Positions 1 to 6,415 of a stretch of 7,338 nt of DNA are shown one piece after another. This DNA comes from an uncultured Lachnospiraceae bacterium (GTDB taxonomy: Bacteria; Bacillota; Clostridia; Lachnospirales; Lachnospiraceae): the NCBI GenBank assembly GCA_934351705.1, contig CAKRJK010000068.1:1-7338 (forward strand), given 5' to 3'. Under the pieces are notes generated by a model that searched no databases, was not told where the DNA came from, and was given only the letters and a program-made list of their open reading frames with translations. The translations under genes were made by a program, and so were the position numbers. How positions within the stretch are numbered: position 1 is the first letter of the stretch; every line of letters begins with the position of its first letter.

Positions 1-221
1 CGGTGCTGATGGTGTCGCATGATCTGAATTTTTGTGCGGAGTATGCGGATACCTGCGGAATGCTGTTTGACGGAATTTTAGTAAACAAGGCAAAGCCGAA
101 GGACTTCTTTAAAGAAAATTATTTTTATACGACGCAGGCGAACCGGCTGGCAAAAGAGTACTGGAAAGATGCACTCACCTGTGCGGAGGTAATACAAAAA
201 TGCGAAGAACTGAAAATGTAG
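1..221 (+). CDS. ECF/ABC transporter ATPase subunit, C-terminal fragment (5' end outside window)
   Basis: Only the last 73 or so residues of an ABC ATPase are visible; the reading frame (first full codon at position 3) is open to the window edge, so the gene starts upstream. The fragment begins in the conserved core: the residues LMVSHDLNF contain the switch histidine (H-loop) that follows the beta-strand after the D-loop. The following stretch (YADTCGMLFDGILV) is the usual strand-turn-strand of an ABC ATPase tail. Walker A, signature motif and Walker B lie outside the window. Its stop overlaps the start of an ECF S-component gene by 22 nt, so it is most likely an energising ATPase (EcfA-type) of an ECF importer, possibly the CbrU-type ATPase if the S component is CbrT-like. 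It hydrolyses ATP on the cytoplasmic face of the membrane. The ABC ATPase identity is firm; the ECF assignment rests on the neighbour. Confidence 0.85.
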   Translation, partial: VLMVSHDLNFCAEYADTCGMLFDGILVNKAKPKDFFKENYFYTTQANRLAKEYWKDALTCAEVIQKCEELKM

Positions 222-979
222 AAAGGAAACAACGGGCAGAGAAAAAGCGGACGATCACGGCGGCAATCTTAATTTTTGTGGGAATACCGCTTGTGATCGC
301 CACAGAGGTGTACCTGTTCGGAAACCGTCATTATATGGCAATGAGCATGGTGGTGGTTCTTCTTACGATGATTCCTTTTTTTCTGGTATTTGAAAAGAGA
401 AGACCGAAGGCGAGGGAACTGGTATTGCTTGCCATGATGTGTGCGTTGACGGTCTGTATTCATATGGTTTGTACGCTGACCGTTCCCATCAAAGCGGGAA
501 GTGCGCTGGTCATTATCGCGGGGGTATCGCTCGGACCGGAGGCGGGATTTTTAGTCGGTGCGTTGTCACGCTTTATGCTGAATTTTTATCAGGGACAGGG
601 ACCGTGGACTCCGTGGGAAATGTTCTGTTGGGGAATTTTGGGATTTTTTGCGGGACTTTTCTTTCAAAAGACTTATGCGGGAGGAGCGGACGAGGCGAAA
701 AAGATTCCGGTTACGCATCTTACGCTGACCGTGTTTACGTTTCTCAGTGTGTTTGTAATTTACGGCGGAATTATGAATCTGGCGGCAATGATGATGGGGA
801 TGGAGTTTATGGAGACAAAAGAGGTGACGTTTGAGGCGTTGAAGCCGTTTTATATTTCAGGCATTCCGTATGATGCCATGCATGCGACGACGGCTGCGGT
901 CTTTATGTTCCTGTTTGGAGATAAAATCATCAGAAAATTGGAGCGGATCAAGATAAAGTATGGGATTTACCGGGCGTAA
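200..979 (+). CDS. ECF transporter S component (substrate-binding membrane subunit), CbrT-like
   Basis: A 259-aa polytopic membrane protein, probably the substrate-specificity subunit of an ECF vitamin importer. Start ATG at 200 is supported by GGAGGT at 185-190 (9-nt spacing), inside the upstream ATPase gene; the overlap implies translational coupling. A basic N-terminus (about 1-17) is followed by two TM segments (about 18-39 and 46-65). A conserved S-component core starts near residue 71. Its first helix contains AMMCA (78-82), an AxxxA-type motif of the kind S components use to dock on EcfT. The core also has SLGPEAGFLVGALSRF (110-125) and GQGPWTPWEMFCWG (132-145), the GPWTPW motif being typical of clostridial S components related to predicted cobalamin transporters (CbrT). 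Further TM helices lie at about 142-156, 170-199 and 227-242. The roughly 70-residue N-terminal two-TM extension makes it longer than a minimal S component (about 180-200 aa). Family is confident; the corrinoid substrate is inference. Confidence 0.85.
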   Translation: MRRTENVERKQRAEKKRTITAAILIFVGIPLVIATEVYLFGNRHYMAMSMVVVLLTMIPFFLVFEKRRPKARELVLLAMMCALTVCIHMVCTLTVPIKAGSALVIIAGVSLGPEAGFLVGALSRFMLNFYQGQGPWTPWEMFCWGILGFFAGLFFQKTYAGGADEAKKIPVTHLTLTVFTFLSVFVIYGGIMNLAAMMMGMEFMETKEVTFEALKPFYISGIPYDAMHATTAAVFMFLFGDKIIRKLERIKIKYGIYRA

Positions 980-980
980 C

Positions 981-1002
981 AGCGCGGTTTTTCGTGCTTT
1001 TT
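981..1002 (+). terminator. Weak intrinsic terminator after the ECF operon
   Basis: Two nt after the S-component stop codon, AGCGCG (981-986) pairs with CGTGCT (993-998) across a 6-nt T-rich loop, giving a 6-bp stem with one G-T wobble, followed by TTTT (999-1002) and a broken T-rich run. The position immediately after the operon and the T tail fit a Rho-independent terminator. The stem is short, so read-through is likely. Confidence 0.5.
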
Positions 1003-1044
1003 GTAAGATTTCGTACAGGAAAAAAGAAATTCACATTTTTAGGG

Positions 1045-1074
1045 ATGGATTTTTCTGATTTTCGGGTATATAAT
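1045..1074 (+). promoter_or_regulatory. Putative sigma-A promoter of the YhgE operon (TATAAT at 1069-1074)
   Basis: A perfect -10 hexamer TATAAT lies at 1069-1074 within TATATAAT, downstream of an A/T-rich tract (1017-1060). The -35 is poor: with a 17-nt spacer it would be TGGATT (1046-1051), which matches TTGACA at only three positions. A better -35 match, TTCACA, sits at 1030-1035 but is too far from this -10. It would pair, with an 18-nt spacer, with the imperfect -10 TCTGAT at 1054-1059, so a second overlapping promoter is possible. Transcription from the TATAAT box would begin near 1080-1083, leaving a leader of about 160 nt before the first gene. A weak -35 suggests an activator or low basal activity; this is inference. 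Confidence 0.5.
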
Positions 1075-1122
1075 GGATACATGAATCAGCATTTTTATGA
1101 ATAATCAATACAGAAGTGAATG

Positions 1123-1206
1123 AATACCCAGATGTTGGCCTGCCGGCCCTGACGAAGGAATTGCTAGATAAGGTGATATGGCAATGGCGATAACATACTG
1201 GGTATT
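1123..1206 (+). ncRNA. Candidate structured leader RNA (closed multi-stem element) upstream of the YhgE operon
   Basis: AATACCCAG (1123-1131) is perfectly complementary to CTGGGTATT (1198-1206). The helix continues inward as ATGTT (1132-1136) with AACAT (1192-1196), interrupted only by a bulged A at 1197, giving a 14-bp closing stem. Inside are two hairpins: GGCC (1137-1140) with GGCC (1145-1148) around TGCC, and ATTGCTA (1160-1166) with TGGCAAT (1179-1185, one G-T wobble) around a 12-nt purine-rich loop. The result is a three-way-junction shape that ends 24 nt before the Shine-Dalgarno sequence of the next gene. No U-run follows, so it is not a simple terminator. I compared it from memory with common riboswitch consensus motifs (TPP, purine, cobalamin, c-di-GMP, c-di-AMP, fluoride, ZTP, guanidine, T-box) and recognised none. 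A cis-regulatory RNA is the likeliest reading; a small mobile-element remnant is the alternative. Confidence 0.5.
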
Positions 1207-1230
1207 GTGTTGCAAAATAGAACTTGGAAA

Positions 1231-1236
1231 AGGAGG
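1231..1236 (+). promoter_or_regulatory. Ribosome binding site AGGAGG that fixes the first YhgE start
   Basis: A consensus AGGAGG ends 6 nt before the ATG at 1243. The frame is open further upstream to a GTG at 1207, but that codon has no Shine-Dalgarno sequence, would add 12 unremarkable residues before the conserved N-terminus, and directly follows the closing stem of the leader RNA. The ATG at 1243 is therefore preferred. Confidence 0.85.
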
Positions 1237-1242
1237 ATTTAC

Positions 1243-3396
1243 ATGAAGACGATCAAACGGATTTTTAAGGATGATATGCGTCATCTGGTAAAACAGTTTT
1301 TTGCGTTGGTTATCATCATAGGCGTTTGCTTTTTACCGGCATTGTATGCATGGTTTAACATCTATTCCAACTGGGATCCGTATGGCAATACGGCAGGACT
1401 GAAGCTGGCAGCCGTTTCGATGGATAAAGGTTATACAAACGAAGAGGGCGAGTACCGCAATGTCGGTGACAGCATTATCGAGGAGCTGAAAAGCAACAAA
1501 TCCGTGGAATGGCATTTTGTGAAAGACAAAGAGGAGGCAATCGACGGTGTAGAAGACGGTACTTACTATGCGGCTGTTGTGATTTCAGATGATTTTACAT
1601 ATAGTATGTACAATATGTTTATCGAAGACGTGGAACAACCGGCAATCAACTTCTATCAGAACCAGAAGAAGAATCCTGTTGCGAATAAGATCGGTGATAC
1701 CGTTGTAGAAAAAATCCAGAGCAATGTCAACGAACAGTTTATCAAAGTGATGACAGAGATGTTGTTTGAAGATGCCAATGCCTTTGCGGGCGATCTGGAA
1801 AACGAAGGCGGCGTGGACGGATTTGTAGAAAAGATCCGTCATATCAACAGCCAGATGTTAGAGTACGAGGATGTCATTGACTCCATCATCGAAAGCAATG
1901 CGGCGTTGTCCGCCAATATGGAGGGTGCCAAAAAAGATGTCAGCGGACTTCAGCAGAATGCAAATGCAAGCTCGGATGCACTTAAGAATGCACAAAACGA
2001 GATGAATACGACGCAGGTAACCTTGAACGATTACAAAAATCAGGTCAACCTGACGTTACAGAGTATGCAAAGCCTGTTGAATGTCATGTACAATCAATTA
2101 GAAGCTGCACAGGTCAGCGGAAATGTCAGCCAGATTACAGAGGCAGGACAAAAGACCATGAAGGATTGCGCACAGTTGAACAAAGATCTGGATGCACTGG
2201 CAACCTCATTGCAGTCAGCGGGTGCGGTTTCCGATCCGCAGATCAATGCGGCGATCACAAACATTAACAATATGACACAGGCAGTCGCACAGTTAGAGAA
2301 AGTACTGGGTACGATCGATACGAGCGGAATCCAAAACAACGTGCAGGAATCCGCCGCTCAACAGCAAAAGGCTATGCTCGATCAGCTTGCCGGTGCGATG
2401 GACCGCGTACAGCAATTACAGAACAGTCTGAATAATGATCTGATCCCATCTATGAACGAGAGTATTGAGAATCTTTCACAGATCATCGGAAATGCAAGTG
2501 ATCTGATGATGTCTATGGGGCAGACCTTAGGCAGCATGGGAGATGTGTTCACTGCTTTGCAGACAACAGTGTCATACGCAAATACCAGTCTGGATAAGAC
2601 AAGGGATGCACTTCTTAAGATGAGCGATAAGATGACCGCTATGCTTGAGAAGATAGATAATGCACGGGATGACGAGAAGGTCCAGATCATCATGGCAACA
2701 CTCTCGGGCGATCCTAAGATGTATGCGGAGTTCTTCTCGGAGCCGGTCAACATTCAGACAGAGGCGGTTTATCCGATTGAGAATTACGGTTCTGCGGTTA
2801 CCCCGTTTTATACCGTACTTGCAATCTGGGTAGGCGTGATCATTCTTGCGGCAATCGTGCGGGTAAAACCGACGGCTGCAAAATATCCGGGTGCAAAGCC
2901 GTATGAACTGTTTTTCGGAAGATATGCAATCTACTTTTTGTTAGGACAGATACAGACCTTGATCACGGTGCTTGGAGATTTATATATCTTAAAAGTACAG
3001 TGTGAGCATCCGTTTTTATTCTGGGCGGTATCGGCATTTACAAGTTTTGTATTTACCATCTTTATCTATTCCTTAGTGGTTGCTTTCGGAGATGTCGGAA
3101 AAGCGGCGGTTGTTGTTATTGTCGTTTTACAGATTGCGGGTTCGAGCGGTACTTATCCGATTGAGCTGTTACCGGAATTTTTCCAGAGGGTTTATATTTT
3201 CTTCCCGTTCCCATACGCGATCAATGCGATGAGAGAATGTATTTCGGGAATTTATGAATATGATTTGGTGATTTATCTGTTAAAACTTTCTATTTTCATT
3301 GTTGTAGGACTGTTGATCGGTCTGTGGATACGCAAACCGTTTGAGGAACTCAATCACTACATGGAAGAGCGTATGGAAGACACAGAGATGATGTAG
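1243..3396 (+). CDS. YhgE/Pip family membrane protein (first paralogue)
   Basis: A 717-aa protein with the full YhgE/Pip architecture. A short basic cytoplasmic N-terminus leads into TM1 (about 19-38), ending in the family hallmark LPALYAWFNIYSNWDPYG (31-48). An extracellular alpha/beta domain (about 50-175) is followed by a long helical region (about 195-480) rich in N, Q, S, A, probably coiled coil. The C-terminal membrane domain has five TM segments (about 519-539, 561-584, 590-614, 619-637, 674-695) and the conserved stretch AGSSGTYPIELLPEFF (632-647). The layout, one TM then a large external loop then five TM, resembles ABC-2-type permeases, but no ATPase is encoded nearby. Known relatives include the Lactococcus phage infection protein Pip and Bacillus YhgE; the biochemical role is not established. 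It is first in a three-gene operon, and the next gene's Shine-Dalgarno overlaps its stop codon. Family is certain, function unknown. Confidence 0.93.
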   Translation: MKTIKRIFKDDMRHLVKQFFALVIIIGVCFLPALYAWFNIYSNWDPYGNTAGLKLAAVSMDKGYTNEEGEYRNVGDSIIEELKSNKSVEWHFVKDKEEAIDGVEDGTYYAAVVISDDFTYSMYNMFIEDVEQPAINFYQNQKKNPVANKIGDTVVEKIQSNVNEQFIKVMTEMLFEDANAFAGDLENEGGVDGFVEKIRHINSQMLEYEDVIDSIIESNAALSANMEGAKKDVSGLQQNANASSDALKNAQNEMNTTQVTLNDYKNQVNLTLQSMQSLLNVMYNQLEAAQVSGNVSQITEAGQKTMKDCAQLNKDLDALATSLQSAGAVSDPQINAAITNINNMTQAVAQLEKVLGTIDTSGIQNNVQESAAQQQKAMLDQLAGAMDRVQQLQNSLNNDLIPSMNESIENLSQIIGNASDLMMSMGQTLGSMGDVFTALQTTVSYANTSLDKTRDALLKMSDKMTAMLEKIDNARDDEKVQIIMATLSGDPKMYAEFFSEPVNIQTEAVYPIENYGSAVTPFYTVLAIWVGVIILAAIVRVKPTAAKYPGAKPYELFFGRYAIYFLLGQIQTLITVLGDLYILKVQCEHPFLFWAVSAFTSFVFTIFIYSLVVAFGDVGKAAVVVIVVLQIAGSSGTYPIELLPEFFQRVYIFFPFPYAINAMRECISGIYEYDLVIYLLKLSIFIVVGLLIGLWIRKPFEELNHYMEERMEDTEMM

Positions 3397-3406
3397 GAGG
3401 TGTGAT

Positions 3407-3982
3407 ATGAGCGAAAAGAAAGAATACAGAGAAATGGTAGATGGCTTTGTCAAATATCAGCAGGATCTCCATGTCAAAAATCAAAAGAAAATATCGGTGG
3501 GATTAAAAATCAATATTTTGTTACCGCTTGTATTTTTGCTGTTGTGCTTTTTTACGGACGGTTCCAAACTTATCTTTTTGATACTTTGGATTATTTCACT
3601 GTTCGGAATCGCATTTTATCTGATGTATGTTGAGTTTACCGATTACAAGGTCATGGCTAAGATGAAGGAGTTTGGTATGATCTCCGACGAGCATGCAGAG
3701 AATCAGAATCTGATCGGGGAAAATATCGAGAGTGCGGGAGACAGTCTGACAGAGCGGTTGGATGAGATTGACGAGAAGATGGAGGAAAACAGAAAGCGGA
3801 TCGTCGAAAATCTCCAGAACAGCAAAGAACGTATTACGGCAAATATATTAGAAGAAAAAGAAAGAATTCTCGAGGAAAAAGAGAGACTGCTTGAGGAGAG
3901 AGAAAGAGTATTTGCAAAAATGAAATCAAAATCAGAGCAGGACAGTGAAGAGGAGGTAGAAAATCATGAAGAACATTCTTAG
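3407..3982 (+). CDS. Small two-TM protein with cytoplasmic coiled coil, unknown function
   Basis: I do not recognise a named family. This 191-aa protein has a charged N-terminus (1-34), a hydrophobic hairpin of two TM segments (about 35-50 and 54-75) joined by a short polar turn, and a long charged helical tail (about 80-175) ending in an acidic stretch (177-190). The tail contains three consecutive heptads, ILEEKER, ILEEKER, LLEERER (147-167), ideal for a coiled coil. Basic residues flank the outer ends of both TM segments, so both termini are predicted cytoplasmic. Start ATG at 3407 has AGGAGG at 3395-3400, overlapping the stop of the first YhgE gene; the 3' end overlaps the second YhgE gene by 17 nt. 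Sandwiched between paralogous YhgE proteins, it is a plausible third subunit or cytoplasmic adaptor of their complex; that role is inferred from position only. No signal peptide, enzyme motif or DNA-binding motif is seen. Confidence 0.85.
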   Translation: MSEKKEYREMVDGFVKYQQDLHVKNQKKISVGLKINILLPLVFLLLCFFTDGSKLIFLILWIISLFGIAFYLMYVEFTDYKVMAKMKEFGMISDEHAENQNLIGENIESAGDSLTERLDEIDEKMEENRKRIVENLQNSKERITANILEEKERILEEKERLLEERERVFAKMKSKSEQDSEEEVENHEEHS

Positions 3983-6116
3983 AATTTTTGCCTCAGATGC
4001 AAAACGACTGGCAACGAACGTCGTTGCGGTTGTGGTAATTATGGGATTGGCGGTCATTCCGTGTTTGTACGCATGGTTTAACACGCTTTCCAACTGGGAC
4101 CCGTACGGCAGCGAATCCACAAAGCACTTAAATGTCGCAGTTGCGAATGCCGATCTGGGAACAGAGATGGAAGGTGCCGAGTTCAACATCGGAGATATGA
4201 TTGTATCCAATCTGAAATCAAACGACACGATTGGATGGGTATTTACCGACACGCCGGAGGAGGCAGTGGACGGAGTGCATGCGGGCAATTACTATGCGGC
4301 ACTTGTCATTGACGAAAAATTCACAGAGGATCTGATCAGTTTCCTCGGCGGTGATGTGGAACATCCGACGATCGTCTATTATGAAAATGAGAAAAAGAAT
4401 GCCATTGCACCGAAGATTACCGGAAAAGTAAAAACAACCATACAAAAAGAGGTCAACAGTGCATTTGTGTCAACCATCGCACAGTCCATGATCACTCTGA
4501 GTGATTATGTGATCACGACCGATTCGGGCGGAACGCTCACATCGGCGGCATTGGGAAAACTCAAGACTCTGGACAATGACGTACAGACCTGTATTGCAAT
4601 CCTGGATTCTTACATCAGTCTGATTGATTCGGCAAACAGCCTGATGGACGCCGGAGAGCTGGTGACCGAGCAGTTGGATTCCATGTTTAAAACCAGCAGG
4701 GATATGGCGAATAATGCACAGAGTTCCACGAACGGAGTGTCGGATAATGTGGGTTCTGTCTCGGATATGATCGAGACAGGTCTGAGCAGTCTGAATACAC
4801 AGTTGGATGTACTTTACCGTACCGTAGATGAGGTGCTGGGCAGTATTGCCAATACGGGAAATGTCAGCACGGATCAGGTACAGACGATGAAAGTAGCGGT
4901 AGAGGCATTGCAGAAATCCTTCAATACGTCAATGGACGGTCTGGACGATGCCTATCGGCAGGATCCGAATATCGCACCGAAAATTGATGCAGTCAATGCG
5001 GATTTTAATAATATCCAGACGGATTTAGATCAGTTAGAGCAGGCAGGCACAATGACTTCACAGGACGCAAAGGCACTCCAGAAGACATTGCTGGAGGAGA
5101 TTGAAGCCTGCCGGAAACAGACAAAGGAACTTTCCGATACCTATTCACAGGTGGTGCGTCCGCGTATGAAAACGACGATGACGTCACTCCGCAATTCCAT
5201 TACGGAAGTACAGAGCCTGTTAAACTTCAGTGGCGACAATATTTCAGCGGTTGCATCTGCATTGGGAAGTTATCCTGATGTTATGAATATGGGAAAAGGA
5301 AGTCTTGTAAAATCCCGTGACGAGGCAATCGAGATGGAGGCAAAACTCCACAATCTGATCACGGACATTGAAGAACTGAATCAGAATGACCAATACACAA
5401 CACTGCTTTCTCTGATACAGACAGATCCGCAGTTAATAGCAGATTTCATCTCAAGTCCGGTACAGCTCAATACAGAGCCGATTTATGAGATTAAGAATAA
5501 CGGTTCTGCGACAGCACCGTTCTACATTGTGTTATCCTGCTGGGTAGGAGCGTTGATCTTAGTAGCGATTATGCACACACAGGTGGAGGAGTTACCGGGA
5601 GAGAGAAAATATTTGAATTATCAGAAGTTTTTCGGAAGATATATTGTCTTTTACCTGATCGGACAGTTGCAGGTATTGATCACGGTATTGGGTTCACTGT
5701 TCTTCGTGGGAATCCAATGTAAGTATCCGCTCCGGTTCTGGTTTGCGATGTCTGTGACAGCGTTTGCATTTACCATGATTTCTTACGCTTTGACTTATGC
5801 ATTCGGAAATATCGGAGAAGCGATTGTCGTAGTACTTATGGTAGTGCAGGTTGCGGGAAGCGGCGGTACCTTCCCAATCGAAGTATTACCAAAATTTTTC
5901 CAGGTACTCTATGAGTATATGCCGTTTGCCTACGCGATGGGAGCGGCGAGAGAGACCATCGGAGGATTGTATCAAAACGATTATTGGCATTACCTGTTAG
6001 GCTTGGGAGTTTATATTGTGATTTCTCTGATTATCGGTCTTGTGATCAGTATTCCTTGCAAGAGGCTTATGGCGAAGATTGATGAGAGTAAGGAGAAGAC
6101 GGATTTGCTTATCTAG
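3966..6116 (+). CDS. YhgE/Pip family membrane protein (second paralogue)
   Basis: A 716-aa paralogue of the gene at 1243. TM1 (about 18-38) ends in the hallmark IPCLYAWFNTLSNWDPYG (31-48). The extracellular alpha/beta domain (about 52-170) matches the first protein in layout (for example EEAVDGVHAGNYYAALVI, 98-115, against EEAIDGVEDGTYYAAVVI). The central helical region (about 195-475) has diverged strongly. The C-terminal membrane domain has TM segments at about 517-536, 558-583, 589-613, 617-635 and 675-697, with KFFGRY (554-559) and AGSGGTFPIEVLPKFF (630-645) shared with its partner. ATG at 3966 has AGGAGG at 3951-3956 (9-nt spacing) inside the small upstream gene, so translation is probably coupled. 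Nearly equal length and one operon suggest a heteromeric complex after gene duplication (inference). Family certain; molecular function unknown; no ATPase present to make it a classical ABC exporter. Confidence 0.93.
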   Translation: MKNILRIFASDAKRLATNVVAVVVIMGLAVIPCLYAWFNTLSNWDPYGSESTKHLNVAVANADLGTEMEGAEFNIGDMIVSNLKSNDTIGWVFTDTPEEAVDGVHAGNYYAALVIDEKFTEDLISFLGGDVEHPTIVYYENEKKNAIAPKITGKVKTTIQKEVNSAFVSTIAQSMITLSDYVITTDSGGTLTSAALGKLKTLDNDVQTCIAILDSYISLIDSANSLMDAGELVTEQLDSMFKTSRDMANNAQSSTNGVSDNVGSVSDMIETGLSSLNTQLDVLYRTVDEVLGSIANTGNVSTDQVQTMKVAVEALQKSFNTSMDGLDDAYRQDPNIAPKIDAVNADFNNIQTDLDQLEQAGTMTSQDAKALQKTLLEEIEACRKQTKELSDTYSQVVRPRMKTTMTSLRNSITEVQSLLNFSGDNISAVASALGSYPDVMNMGKGSLVKSRDEAIEMEAKLHNLITDIEELNQNDQYTTLLSLIQTDPQLIADFISSPVQLNTEPIYEIKNNGSATAPFYIVLSCWVGALILVAIMHTQVEELPGERKYLNYQKFFGRYIVFYLIGQLQVLITVLGSLFFVGIQCKYPLRFWFAMSVTAFAFTMISYALTYAFGNIGEAIVVVLMVVQVAGSGGTFPIEVLPKFFQVLYEYMPFAYAMGAARETIGGLYQNDYWHYLLGLGVYIVISLIIGLVISIPCKRLMAKIDESKEKTDLLI

Positions 6117-6144
6117 TTGCCAGTGATTTTACGGCAGGTTGTGG

Positions 6145-6361
6145 GTCCGCGTGAGAACTCCGTTTGAGAATGACAAAACAAAAACTTTTTAGTGGAATGA
6201 AATAGGCGTCCGAACAGACGTTATAAAACGGCAGCAACAGAAACTCGACACATTCGTGTCTCAGACAGTCTGTTGCTGCCGTTACGTTTTGTTCGGATGC
6301 CTATTAAATTCCACACAAAAGTTTTGTAAATGTCATTCTCGAACGGAGTTCTCACGCGGAC
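6145..6361. repeat. Long imperfect inverted repeat (217 bp) between convergent genes
   Basis: Left arm 6145-6240 and right arm 6270-6361 are inverted copies. The outer 20 bp pair perfectly (6145-6164 with 6342-6361), as do the inner 14 bp (6227-6240 with 6270-6283). The middle pairs with scattered mismatches: hand alignment gives about 12 mismatches and two small gaps, and at least two of the mismatches become G-U pairs in RNA. The 29-nt centre carries its own 5-bp hairpin, GACAC (6247-6251) with GTGTC (6256-6260). No ORF lies inside. It sits in a convergent intergenic gap, where it may be a two-way terminator, a hairpin-forming miniature element (MITE-like) or a structured RNA; no target-site duplication was recognised. 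Confidence 0.9.
6227..6292 (+). terminator. Possible bidirectional terminator: inner stem of the long inverted repeat
   Basis: The GC-rich 14-bp stem AACGGCAGCAACAG (6227-6240) with its complement (6270-6283) is followed on the + strand by ACGTTTTGTT. On the minus strand it is followed by TTTTATAAC, since the complement reads through AAAA at 6225-6228. Both convergent genes point at it. The T tracts are short and the loop is 29 nt, longer than in a typical intrinsic terminator, so this is only a plausible role for the innermost part of the larger repeat. Confidence 0.35.
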
Positions 6362-6398
6362 AATTTAGGCTGTGGAAATAGGAGATAGTCTAAATTGT
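6360..6398. repeat. 14-bp hairpin abutting the right end of the long inverted repeat
   Basis: ACAATTTAGGCTGT (6360-6373) pairs with ATAGTCTAAATTGT (6385-6398), with two G-T wobbles, around the loop GGAAATAGGAG. It shares its first two bases with the outer end of the long inverted repeat and lies 17 nt beyond the stop codon of the minus-strand CLC gene. Neither strand has a T-run after the stem, so it is not a canonical intrinsic terminator. It may be part of the same structural unit as the long repeat, or protect the 3' end of the CLC transcript. Confidence 0.65.
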
Positions 6399-6415
6399 GT
6401 TGGTAAGTAGATTAG

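Noticed and set aside
439..834. 131-aa open frame on the + strand inside the ECF S-component gene
   Set aside because: It lies wholly in another frame of a well-supported gene, has no ribosome binding site and resembles no family.
1207..1242. Longer start (GTG at 1207) for the first YhgE gene
   Set aside because: No Shine-Dalgarno precedes it, while the ATG at 1243 has AGGAGG at ideal spacing and starts at the conserved N-terminus.
2382..2753. 123-aa minus-strand open frame opposite the first YhgE gene
   Set aside because: It is a shadow of the coding strand, with serine/leucine-rich composition from the reverse complement and no start signal.
6117..6144. Short TGCC/GGCA inverted match just after the second YhgE stop codon
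   Set aside because: Only 4 bp of stem with an 11-nt loop and no T-run; not distinguishable from chance.
6145..6361. CRISPR array or direct-repeat cluster in the convergent gap
   Set aside because: The repetition is one inverted pair, not regularly spaced direct repeats.
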